64,000 bases of DNA from Azospirillum sp. TSO22-1 (GTDB lineage Bacteria > Pseudomonadota > Alphaproteobacteria > Azospirillales > Azospirillaceae): NCBI RefSeq assembly GCF_003116015.1, contig NZ_LGQZ01000141.1, positions 1 to 64,000 of the forward strand, written 5' to 3'. A model generated the notes under the pieces. That model was not told the origin of the DNA and ran no database searches. It saw only the letters and a list, made by a program, of their open reading frames with translations. A program made the position numbers and the translations under genes. The first letter of the stretch is position 1. The number at the start of each line of letters is the position of its first letter. Of the stretch, positions 1 to 7,256 are shown one piece after another.

Positions 1-89
1 TCGTCTTCGTCGGCGCCAACGCCCTCATCGCCGCCGTCAGCTACCTCCTCGTCGTCGGCGACATCAAGCGTATGGAACTCAAGAAGTGA
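1..89 (+). CDS. MFS transporter, C-terminal fragment
   Basis: The reading frame enters from the left edge and stops at a TGA at 87-89. The visible 28 residues form a hydrophobic helix (FVGANALIAAVSYLLVVG) followed by a short basic/acidic tail ending MELKK. This is how the last helix of anion:cation-symporter MFS permeases usually ends. The next gene follows directly, a mannonate-dehydratase-family enzyme and then gudD, so a hexuronate or aldarate permease is the natural reading. Only the C-terminus is present, so family and substrate are inferred mainly from context. Confidence 0.6.
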   Translation, partial: VFVGANALIAAVSYLLVVGDIKRMELKK

Positions 90-106
90 GTGGCGGGAGA
101 TCCTCC

Positions 107-1183
107 ATGTACATCGGCGAACAACTCATCAACCCGACGGCCGAGCGCCTGACGCTGTCGCAGCAGCTGGGCTGCAAGGGCATCGTCATCGACAGCCGCC
201 CCAACCGCGACGTGATGGGCGAGGACGGACTGTGGGACGGCCGCAAGGTCGCCGCGCAGCGCCAGTGGATCGAGAGCTTCGGTATGAGCCTCGACGGCAT
301 GGCGATCGACGTCGGCGCCATCCTGCTCGACAGCCTGCGCGACCGCGCCAGGGCCGAGGCGCGGGCCGAGCAGCTGCGCCACAACATCCGCGCCGCCGCC
401 GAGGGCGGGGTGCCGATGGTGAAGTACACCGTCGCCATGGTGGGCATCACCCGCACCGGCATGGTCGAGGGCCGCGGCGGCATGAAGTGCAGCACCTTCA
501 AGGCGGCGGAGTACCAGCCCGACGCCGACGCCCGCTTCTCCTACTGGGGCGTGGTGCTGCCGGAGGACGGCTCGGGCAAGGGCCACTCGCCGACCGCCGC
601 TAAGGGCACGGCCGAGACCTGCGGGCAGGTGACGGCGGCGGAGGCCGGCGGCATCAGCGAGGCCGACGGCTGGAACGCCATCGAGTACCTCGTGGAGTCC
701 ATCCTGCCGACCGCCGAGGCGGCGGGCGTCAAGCTCGCCTGCCACCCGCACGACCCGGCCTACCCGCCGGGCGGGCTGAACGGCGTGCACCACGTGCTGG
801 GCTCGCTGGACGGGCTGCGCCGCTTCGTCGCCCTGGCGCCGGGCAGCGCGTCGCACGGCTTCAACTTCTGCCAGGGCACCATCGCCGAGATGTCGCCCAA
901 CCCGACCGAAACGGTGCTGGAGGCGATCCGCACCTTCGGGCCGCAGAAGCGCATCTTCATGGTCCACTTCCGCAACATCAAGGGCGGCTACCTCGACTTC
1001 CGCGAGGCAATGCCGGACGAGGGCTCGGTCGACATGGCGGCGTGCATCCGCGCGTACCGCGAGGTCGGCTACAGCGGGATCCTCTGCCCCGACCACGTGC
1101 CGCTGTCCGAGGTCGATCCCGGCCGCGAGCGCTTCTTCTCCTTCTGCCTCGGCTACACGCAGGGCCTGCTGCAGGCCGCCTGA
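107..1183 (+). CDS. Mannonate dehydratase family protein (UxuA-like)
   Basis: The 358-residue product looks like a UxuA/sugar-phosphate-isomerase TIM barrel. Family-like blocks are [14 protein letters not shown] (the position of the UxuA FMPVLDWTRT block), the metal-site block [22 protein letters not shown] and [21 protein letters not shown] near the C-terminus. UxuA dehydrates D-mannonate to 2-keto-3-deoxygluconate in hexuronate breakdown; related barrels act on other sugar acids, so the substrate is not certain. The ATG at 107 is chosen because GGGAGA lies at 95-100. A GTG at 86, overlapping the upstream stop, is possible but has a poorer context. It lies between a permease end and gudD, consistent with one sugar-acid operon. 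Confidence 0.75.
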   Translation: MYIGEQLINPTAERLTLSQQLGCKGIVIDSRPNRDVMGEDGLWDGRKVAAQRQWIESFGMSLDGMAIDVGAILLDSLRDRARAEARAEQLRHNIRAAAEGGVPMVKYTVAMVGITRTGMVEGRGGMKCSTFKAAEYQPDADARFSYWGVVLPEDGSGKGHSPTAAKGTAETCGQVTAAEAGGISEADGWNAIEYLVESILPTAEAAGVKLACHPHDPAYPPGGLNGVHHVLGSLDGLRRFVALAPGSASHGFNFCQGTIAEMSPNPTETVLEAIRTFGPQKRIFMVHFRNIKGGYLDFREAMPDEGSVDMAACIRAYREVGYSGILCPDHVPLSEVDPGRERFFSFCLGYTQGLLQAA

Positions 1184-1232
1184 CTCCCTTCATAACGTGG
1201 CCGCGGGACCTCCCGCGGCCTGGAGACCCATC

Positions 1233-2561
1233 ATGACGTCCTCCCCGAAAGTCACCGAGATGCTGGTCGTGCCGGTCGCCGGCCACGACGACATGCTGCT
1301 CAACCTGTCAGGCGCGCACGCGCCGTTCTTCACCCGCAACGTGGTGGTCCTCAAGGACAGCGCCGGCAACACCGGCGTCGGCGAGGTCCCGGGCGGCGAG
1401 AAGATCCGCAAGACTCTGGAGGACGCCCGCGCGCTGGTCGTCGGCCAGCCCGTCGGTGCCCACAACGCCATCCTCAACGCCGTGCGCAAGCAGTTCGCCG
1501 ACCGCGATTCCGGCGGGCGCGGCCTGCAGACCTTCGACCTGCGCATCACCATCCACGCCGTCACCGCGCTGGAGGCGGCGCTGCTCGACCTGCTCGGCCA
1601 GTTCCTCGGCGTGCCGGTTGCCGCCCTGCTCGGCGAGGGCCAGCAGCGCGACGCGGTGGAGATGCTGGGCTACCTGTTCTACGTCGGCGACCGCCGCAAG
1701 ACCGCGCTGCCCTACCGTTCCGAGCCGAACGCCAAGGACGACTGGTTCCGCCTGCGCCACGAGGTGGCCTTGACGCCCGAGGCCGTGGTGCGCCTCGCCG
1801 AGGCGGCGCACGAGCGCTATGGATTCAACGACTTCAAGCTGAAGGGCGGCGTGCTGGCCGGCGAGGACGAGATCGAGGCGGTCACCGCGCTCGCCCGCCG
1901 CTTTCCCAAGGCGCGCATCACGCTGGATCCCAACGGCGCGTGGTCGCTGGAGGAGGCGATCCGGCTGTGCAAGGGCAAGGGCGATGTGCTGGCCTACGCC
2001 GAGGACCCCTGCGGGGCCGAGCAGGGCTATTCCGGGCGTGAGGTGATGGCAGAGTTCCGCCGCGCCACCGGGCTGCCGACGGCGACCAACATGATCGCCA
2101 CCGACTGGCGGCAGATGGGCCACGCGATCCAGCTGCACTCGGTGGACATCCCGCTGGCCGACCCGCATTTCTGGACCATGCAGGGCTCGGTGCGGGTGGC
2201 GCAGATGTGCGACGCGTGGGGGCTGACCTGGGGTTCGCACTCGAACAATCACTTCGACATCTCGCTGGCGATGTTCACGCACGTGGCCGCGGCGGCGCCC
2301 GGCAGGATCACCGCCATCGACACGCACTGGATCTGGCAGGACGGCCAGCGCCTGACCAAGGAGCCGTTCCGGATCGAGGGCGGCCTGGTGGCGGTGCCGC
2401 AGAAGCCGGGCCTGGGTGTGGAGATCGACATGGCGCAGCTGGAGAAGGCGCACGGGCTCTACAAGGAGTACGGCCTTGGTGCGCGCGACGACGCCGCCGC
2501 GATGCAGTACCTGATCCCGGGCTGGACCTTCGACAACAAGCGCCCCTGCCTGGTGCGTTGA
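1233..2561 (+). CDS. gudD: Glucarate dehydratase
   Basis: This 442-residue enolase-superfamily enzyme dehydrates D-glucarate (and often L-idarate) to 5-keto-4-deoxyglucarate, the first step of aldarate catabolism. The catalytic KxK pair is K202/K204 in FKLKGG. The metal-site strand reads TLDPNGAW, and the [11 protein letters not shown] block carries H336, matching His339 of the E. coli enzyme by constant offset. Length matches the family (about 446). The start is placed at the ATG at 1233 because the conserved N-terminus ([16 protein letters not shown]) follows at once. It lies 49 bp after the mannonate-dehydratase-like gene and before a LacI regulator, probably one regulon. Confidence 0.93.
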   Translation: MTSSPKVTEMLVVPVAGHDDMLLNLSGAHAPFFTRNVVVLKDSAGNTGVGEVPGGEKIRKTLEDARALVVGQPVGAHNAILNAVRKQFADRDSGGRGLQTFDLRITIHAVTALEAALLDLLGQFLGVPVAALLGEGQQRDAVEMLGYLFYVGDRRKTALPYRSEPNAKDDWFRLRHEVALTPEAVVRLAEAAHERYGFNDFKLKGGVLAGEDEIEAVTALARRFPKARITLDPNGAWSLEEAIRLCKGKGDVLAYAEDPCGAEQGYSGREVMAEFRRATGLPTATNMIATDWRQMGHAIQLHSVDIPLADPHFWTMQGSVRVAQMCDAWGLTWGSHSNNHFDISLAMFTHVAAAAPGRITAIDTHWIWQDGQRLTKEPFRIEGGLVAVPQKPGLGVEIDMAQLEKAHGLYKEYGLGARDDAAAMQYLIPGWTFDNKRPCLVR

Positions 2562-2573
2562 GGCGGAGACTGT

Positions 2574-2709
2574 CCCTCCCCCAGCTCCGCTGGGGGAGGG
2601 AGGGGCCCGCGCAGCGGGAGGGTGGGGGCAGCGGCGTACTCAAGAATCAACGCCTGCCATGGATGCGGCTGCCCCCACCCAACCCTCCCCCGCCGGAGGC
2701 GGGGGAGGG
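2574..2709. repeat. Family A inverted-repeat element, copy 1
   Basis: Imperfect inverted repeat built from hairpin blocks of the form CCCTCCCCC...GGGGGAGGG, with GGTGGGGGCAGC on one side (about 2611-2622) and GCTGCCCCCACCC on the other (2668-2680). It sits 12 bp after the gudD stop and has no coding potential of its own. Related copies lie at about 9264-9440, 34175-34270 and 45340-45483. Confidence 0.75.
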
Positions 2710-2725
2710 CTTGCAACAGCACAAG

Positions 2726-2818
2726 AAAAAAGGGCCGCCCGGGAAGCCCGGCGGCCCTGGAAGTCTTGGGAGGAAACGCACTCGGCGTATGAACCTGCGT
2801 TCAACGCGTCAGCTGGTG
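2726..2818 (-). ncRNA. Probable small RNA, suhB/alpha-r8 (MmgR-like) type
   Basis: Read on the minus strand, the segment has an unpaired anti-Shine-Dalgarno stretch (TTTCCTCCCAAGACTTCC). It is followed by a strong GC hairpin (2732-2757) and a run of six T (2731-2726), a complete intrinsic terminator. No minus-strand protein gene lies upstream, so the terminator most simply ends a short RNA of about 90 nt. This layout resembles the alphaproteobacterial suhB/alpha-r8 sRNA family; the family call rests on recall of the motif, not a search. A TATAAT-like box at 2821-2828 reads as a -10 on either strand, so the 5' end is approximate. Confidence 0.55.
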
Positions 2819-2828
2819 TCTGTATAAT
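2800..2828 (+). promoter_or_regulatory. Possible sigma-70 promoter for the LacI-type regulator
   Basis: TTCAAC (2800-2805) and a perfect TATAAT (2823-2828) are separated by 17 bp on the plus strand, about 135 bp before the regulator ATG. The -35 is weak. The same -10 box is nearly palindromic and may instead, or also, serve the minus-strand sRNA. Confidence 0.35.
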
Positions 2829-2845
2829 GTCACGGCCCGGCGTCG

Positions 2846-2859
2846 TGGTAGCGCTAACA
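2846..2859. promoter_or_regulatory. LacI-family operator
   Basis: TGGTAGCGCTAACA is a palindrome around a central CG and matches the TGNTANCGNTANCA pattern of GntR/LacI-type operators at every fixed position. It lies just downstream of the plus-strand TATAAT box and in the -35 region of the minus-strand sRNA. A bound repressor there could block both. The regulator encoded at 2964-4046 is the obvious candidate, implying autoregulation. Confidence 0.7.
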
Positions 2860-2963
2860 AAACATGGGTGCCATGCGGCATGGTGCCGTGGCGATCCGGG
2901 CATTCCATGTTGCAATGCGGTAGCGCCGCCCCATCTCCGGTTGTTCGACGAAGGGAATCGCCC

Positions 2964-4046
2964 ATGACCATCACCCCCACCGCCAAGGCCGGCCGCGCCG
3001 CTCCGCGCAAGCGGGCGCGGCGCGCGACGCAGCGGGTGACCATGACCGACGTGGCCGCCGCCGCGGGGGTGTCGGCCAGCACCGTGTCGCTGTACTTCCG
3101 CCGTCCGGAGGCGGTGTCGCCGCACCTCGCCGAGAAGGTGCGCGCGGTGATCGACGAGCTGGGCTACGTCCCCAACCTGGTGGCCGGCAGCCTCGCGGCG
3201 GCGCAGAGCCGGACGGTGGCGGTGATCCTGCCGTCGATCCTCAACTCCTTCTACGCCGAGACCTACAACACGCTGCAGAGCCTGTTCCAGGGCTCGCGCT
3301 ACCAGACCATGCTGGGCGTCACCGAGTTCAGCCCGGAGGTGGAGGAGGATCTGATCCGCGCCTTCCTGGCCTGGTCGCCGGCCGCCATGGTGCTGACCGG
3401 CTTCGACCACACCGAGCGCGCCCGGGCCATGCTGCGCGGTGCCGGCGTACCGGTGGTGGAGATGTGGGACATGCCCGCCACCCCGGACGAGGCGGTCGAC
3501 CTGTCGGTCGGCTTCTCGCACTTCGAGGTCGGGCGGCGGCAGACCGCGCATCTCTACGACCAGGGCAGCCGCAAGGTCGCCTACATCGGCGCCGCCGTGC
3601 ACCAGGACCTGCGCGTGCGCAGCCGCACCGACGGCTACGAGGACGAGGTGCGCCGCCGCGGCCTGCACCCGCCCATCGCGCTGACCGCGCCGGACGCCGC
3701 CTCCACCCCGGTCGGCACTTGGCTGATCGACGAGGTGCTGGCCGCGCACCCGGACATCGACGGCGTCGTGTGCTCCAACGACTATTTGGCGCTCGGCGCG
3801 ATGTTCGAGGCGCGGCGGCGCGACCTGCGCATCCCCGAGGATCTGGCGGTGGTCGGCTTCGGCGACCTGGGGTTTTCCAGGGTGTCGCTGCCGCCGCTGA
3901 CCACCGTGCGCCCGCCGCAGCGCGAGATCGGCCGGCTGGCCGCCATGCAGATCCTCGCCCGCCTGGGCGGCGCCAGGATCCCGCCGAGCCACTTCGCGCT
4001 GGAGTGCGAGCTGGTGGTGCGCGACAGCACGCGTCCAACCCTCTGA
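2964..4046 (+). CDS. LacI-family transcriptional regulator of sugar-acid genes
   Basis: The 360-residue product begins with a basic tail (residues 1-24). A LacI helix-turn-helix follows (VTMTDVAAAAGVSASTVSLYFRRPEAV), then the hinge-helix region (LVAGSLAAAQSRTVAVILPS) and a periplasmic-binding-protein-like ligand domain. The later blocks VVCSNDYLALGAMFEA and VVGFGDLGFSRVSLPPLTTVRPP are typical of the GntR branch of the family. The start at 2964 follows GAAGGGA at 2949-2955; the frame stays open upstream but without family sequence. Its position after gudD and the nearby operator suggest it controls the aldarate/hexuronate genes and itself. It ends exactly where the convergent HD-GYP gene ends (4046/4047). 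Confidence 0.9.
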   Translation: MTITPTAKAGRAAPRKRARRATQRVTMTDVAAAAGVSASTVSLYFRRPEAVSPHLAEKVRAVIDELGYVPNLVAGSLAAAQSRTVAVILPSILNSFYAETYNTLQSLFQGSRYQTMLGVTEFSPEVEEDLIRAFLAWSPAAMVLTGFDHTERARAMLRGAGVPVVEMWDMPATPDEAVDLSVGFSHFEVGRRQTAHLYDQGSRKVAYIGAAVHQDLRVRSRTDGYEDEVRRRGLHPPIALTAPDAASTPVGTWLIDEVLAAHPDIDGVVCSNDYLALGAMFEARRRDLRIPEDLAVVGFGDLGFSRVSLPPLTTVRPPQREIGRLAAMQILARLGGARIPPSHFALECELVVRDSTRPTL

Positions 4047-5942
4047 TCAGCGCGCCGCCAAACGGGCAACGGCGACGGAGGGGGCGCCCCAGTCGACCGC
4101 CGGCAGGGTGTAGCCCTTGTCGCGGAACAGCCGCAGGCAGGCGGCGACCACGTCGGCGTCGAGGCTGACGCCGGCGCAGCGCCCGACCTCCTCCAGCGCG
4201 GCCTCGATGCCGAGCGCGGGGCGGTAGGGGCGGTGCGAGGCCATCGCCTCGATGATGTCGGCGACCGCCAGGATGCGCGCTTCGCGCCGGATGGCGTCGC
4301 CGGTCAGGCCCTGCGGGTAGCCGGATCCGTCGAGCTTCTCGTGGTGCTGCAGGATGATCTCGGCCACCGGCCAGGGCAGGTTGGCCTTGCACAGGATGTC
4401 GTGCCCGGACCGGGCGTGCGTCTTCAGCAGGTTGTATTCCGGCGGCGTGAGGCGGCCCGGCCGGTTCAGCAGTTCCGCCGGGACGGAGATCTTGCCGATG
4501 TCGTGCACGACGCCGGCCAGGTAGATGCCGGTGACCTCCTCTTCGCCCAGCCCCATCTCGCGGGCGATGGCGACGCTGAGGTCGGCGACGCGCTCCTGGT
4601 GGCCGGCGGTGTAGGGATCGCGGATATTGATGATCTGCGCCACCACGGCGATGGTCTCGACCAGCGAGCGCTTCATCGCCTCGGCGTGCTGCGACGCCGC
4701 CGCCTCCAGCGCGCGCCGCGCCGTGACGTCGCGCATCACCACGACCGACGCGTCACCGCCGGTGAGGAACGGACGCACGCACACCTCCAGCACCCGGTCC
4801 GGCGCGGCGATGTCGGGCAGCGGCAGGTCGTAGGCGGCCCCAGCCAGCACGAGCCGCAGCGGCAGCGGCTGGCCGACCGCGAGCCCGAGGCCGTCGAGCA
4901 TGCGTCGCGCCGCGTCGTTGGCGAAGGTCACCCGTCCGCCGCGGTCGACGCACAGGATGCCCTCGCCGACGGCGCCGACGATGGCGGTCTCGCGCGCCCG
5001 CATGGTGTCGAGCGCCTGCCGCGTGCCCTCCAGCTCGGCGTGCCCCTGCTCCAGCTCCGCCTCGGCGGAGAGCAGCTGGAGGTTCTGCCGGTCCAGCTCG
5101 TTGCGCAGGACCTGCCGTTCGTGCTCGATGGCCCAGAACACCAGCTCCTGCGGGCGCTTGATGCCGACGCGGACGAAGGCCGCGAAGACCAGCGCGTCGG
5201 CGGCGGCGACCAGTGCGTGGCCGGCGAAGTTGAGGAAACCGTAGACATCGACGTACAGCGAGAAGGACAGGCTGCCCAGTGCGTTGGCGATGACCGCCAG
5301 CTGGAAGAGGTGGCGGCGGCGCCGTGTGCGCTCGTTCGTCTGGCGCTGGATGCCGACGGCGGCGGCGGCGTAGAGGGCGATGGCCACCGCCTCGCTCGCC
5401 TTCTTGAAGGGGGTGAGGCCGCTTCCCTCGACGTAGCAGGCGGGGAAGACCCCGAGCGCGATGGCGCCGAGCAGGGCGGCCGACACGCCGCCGACCGCCA
5501 TGACGGTCACCCCGGTCGGAAAGCGGCGATTGGGCGTGAAGGCGGCGATGCACAGCGCGGTCGCCTCGACGAGCCGGCTGGCGGTCCACAGCTGGGTCGG
5601 CAGGTCGGTGTCGGCAGCGGGGAACACCCCCATGCCCTTGTAGGCCAGCATGTGCAGCAGTGTGACCACGCCCGTGCAGGCGTAGGTGACGCCCAGGAAC
5701 CACAGGTTTCCCGACTTCAGGTAGCCGCGCGAGTTCCAGGCGATGACGAACACGCACAGCGCGGTGACCGCCCGGAACGACTCCAGGACCGCGTGGAACA
5801 CGAGGTAGTTGGCGCGGCTGACCAGATAAGCGGCGACGAGCGCCGCGGCACCACCCAGCGCCAGCAGCGTGGAGGCCGGCACCCGCAGCGGTGCGGGGTC
5901 CGGTCGGGCGGCGCCCTCGGGGGTGGCCGGGCGGGTGTCCAT
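4047..5942 (-). CDS. MASE3-PAS-HD-GYP cyclic-di-GMP phosphodiesterase
   Basis: The 631-residue membrane protein has a MASE3-like sensor of seven or eight helices (about residues 25-265). A coiled-coil linker (about 270-320) and a PAS domain (about 322-425) follow, then a C-terminal HD-GYP domain. The HD-GYP signatures are intact: AGHQERVADLS, VVHDIGKISVP and LQHHEKLDGSGYPQGL. The family hydrolyses c-di-GMP, so this is probably a phosphodiesterase responding to a membrane or redox cue. The ATG at 5942 is preceded by GGAGGAG. It stands alone with its own promoter side facing the DUF882 gene. Confidence 0.93.
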   Translation of the reverse strand: MDTRPATPEGAARPDPAPLRVPASTLLALGGAAALVAAYLVSRANYLVFHAVLESFRAVTALCVFVIAWNSRGYLKSGNLWFLGVTYACTGVVTLLHMLAYKGMGVFPAADTDLPTQLWTASRLVEATALCIAAFTPNRRFPTGVTVMAVGGVSAALLGAIALGVFPACYVEGSGLTPFKKASEAVAIALYAAAAVGIQRQTNERTRRRRHLFQLAVIANALGSLSFSLYVDVYGFLNFAGHALVAAADALVFAAFVRVGIKRPQELVFWAIEHERQVLRNELDRQNLQLLSAEAELEQGHAELEGTRQALDTMRARETAIVGAVGEGILCVDRGGRVTFANDAARRMLDGLGLAVGQPLPLRLVLAGAAYDLPLPDIAAPDRVLEVCVRPFLTGGDASVVVMRDVTARRALEAAASQHAEAMKRSLVETIAVVAQIINIRDPYTAGHQERVADLSVAIAREMGLGEEEVTGIYLAGVVHDIGKISVPAELLNRPGRLTPPEYNLLKTHARSGHDILCKANLPWPVAEIILQHHEKLDGSGYPQGLTGDAIRREARILAVADIIEAMASHRPYRPALGIEAALEEVGRCAGVSLDADVVAACLRLFRDKGYTLPAVDWGAPSVAVARLAAR

Positions 5943-6187
5943 GGCGTCTCCTCCAGTCCCGGGAGACCAGAGCCTATTCGCATCAGCATACGCTCATCCG
6001 CACATCCCCCAGCAAGGGAAGGGCTGCACGGCAGCCATCGCCGAACGTGACGCCGATTGTGCTTGTCCGCGTGATACGCGCACGCCGCCCCTCGTCGCGC
6101 CGCCCCCGATCCACTATGTTTGCTGCACCGCCGCCACGAGCGCGCGCGCCACACAGCCCCGGGTCAACGTCCGATGTCGCCTGCGCC

Positions 6188-6838
6188 ATGTCCTCGATCC
6201 CTCTGAAGCGCCGCGAGCTGCTGGCCGGCTGCGGCGCGCTGGTGCTGCTGTGCAACGGCGCCCTGGCGCAGACCTCCACGGCGCGGCGGCTGAACCTCAA
6301 GAACGAGCACACGGGCGACGTCTTCAGCGGACCCTACCGCGACGCGGCGGGACCGCTGCCCGACGCCATGACGGATCTCGCCAACGTGCTGCGCGACCAC
6401 CGCGCCAACAAGGCCGGCCCGGTGGACGTGGGCACGCTGGACTTCCTGGCCGACATCATGGAGGCGATCGGGCAGGGCCGGGCCACCGTGCTCTCCGCCT
6501 TCCGCACGCCGGAGACCAACGCCCTGCTGGCGTCCAAGGGCCTCGGCGTGGCCGAGCACAGCCAGCATCTGCTGGGCCGCGCGCTCGACGTCACCTTCCC
6601 GGCGCGCCTGCCGGACGCGCACCGCACGGCGCTGCAACTGAAGCGCGGCGGGGTGGGGTGGTACCCGCGCTCCTCCTTCCTGCACATCGATTCCGGGCCG
6701 GTGCGCAGCTGGGAGATGTTCGGCCGCGGCCTGGAAGGCCTGTTCGCCAAGGGCACCAGCGGCCGGCTGCGCACCGTCGCCGACCGCATGCGTCTGCATC
6801 GCCAGATCGCCCGGCGGCAGGCGTTGGGGCGAAATTAG
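6188..6838 (+). CDS. DUF882/YcbK-type M15-like peptidase, Tat-exported
   Basis: A 216-residue secreted protein. The N-terminus (LKRRELLAGCGALVLLCNGALA) is a twin-arginine signal. The mature part has the peptidase M15-like zinc set: SAFRTPETNALL, an H-x6-D block in SQHLLGRALDVTF, and FLHIDSG. Relatives of E. coli YcbK are murein-associated, so a role in cell-wall remodelling is likely but not shown. The frame is open well upstream of 6188, but the Tat signal fixes the start. It is followed by an 85-bp repeat. Confidence 0.88.
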   Translation: MSSIPLKRRELLAGCGALVLLCNGALAQTSTARRLNLKNEHTGDVFSGPYRDAAGPLPDAMTDLANVLRDHRANKAGPVDVGTLDFLADIMEAIGQGRATVLSAFRTPETNALLASKGLGVAEHSQHLLGRALDVTFPARLPDAHRTALQLKRGGVGWYPRSSFLHIDSGPVRSWEMFGRGLEGLFAKGTSGRLRTVADRMRLHRQIARRQALGRN

Positions 6839-6875
6839 GGCGTTTCACCGATCACCGTCACTGACGCTCTGTCCG

Positions 6876-6960
6876 CGTCATCCCCGCGAAGGCGGGGATC
6901 CATAACTTTCATGGCATCCAGTTTTGGAACGTATGGATCCCCGCCTTCGCGGGGATGACG
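6876..6960. repeat. Family B 85-bp inverted-repeat element, copy 1
   Basis: Two perfect 28-bp inverted arms (6876-6903 and 6933-6960) flank a 29-bp centre. Each arm is itself a hairpin (CCCCGC-GAAG-GCGGGG). The same 85-bp layout recurs at 21760-21844 and 28588-28672. It carries no coding capacity and looks like a non-autonomous or REP/MITE-type element. Confidence 0.85.
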
Positions 6961-6994
6961 AACGGGGGAGGATAAGGTTACTCGGAGATCGACC

Positions 6995-7180
6995 TTAATT
7001 CTTCGGCCGTTCCCGCTCCGCCGGGCGCCAGCCGGCGATGGCGCGCACGGCGTCCAGCGCCCGCGGGTTGCCGTTGAAGCTGGGGAACCGCCGGCGCAGC
7101 TCCGCCACCGCGACCAGTTCGCCACCTTCCAGGTAGGCTTTCCGGATCGCCGCAGCTTCTTCCTCGGTAACCGTGAACAT
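6995..7180 (-). CDS. Small conserved-looking hypothetical protein
   Basis: A 61-residue soluble product starting MFTVTEEEAAAIRKAYLEGG and ending with a basic tail, with the block ELRRRFPSFNGN in the middle. It has no signal peptide, cysteines or membrane helix. The sequence looks like a genuine small alphaproteobacterial protein (balanced acidic/basic helices) and not a shadow frame. The ATG at 7180 is chosen because the upstream in-frame part is low-quality sequence. No function is recognised. It lies between an 85-bp repeat and the end of pbpC. Confidence 0.6.
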   Translation of the reverse strand: MFTVTEEEAAAIRKAYLEGGELVAVAELRRRFPSFNGNPRALDAVRAIAGWRPAERERPKN

Positions 7181-7256
7181 CAAGGCATCCCGTGTTGCGT
7201 GGGCCCCGGATGATGGCCATGCCGCGGCGCGGAAACAAGCCCCAAACGCTGTAATT

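Noticed and set aside
2564-2963. Small protein gene between gudD and the LacI regulator
   Set aside because: Open frames here run through the repeat element and the sRNA hairpin and have no protein-like sequence or ribosome site.
6876-6960. CRISPR repeat or insertion sequence
   Set aside because: The 28-bp units are inverted, not direct, occur once per site without spacer arrays, and no transposase or cas gene is present.
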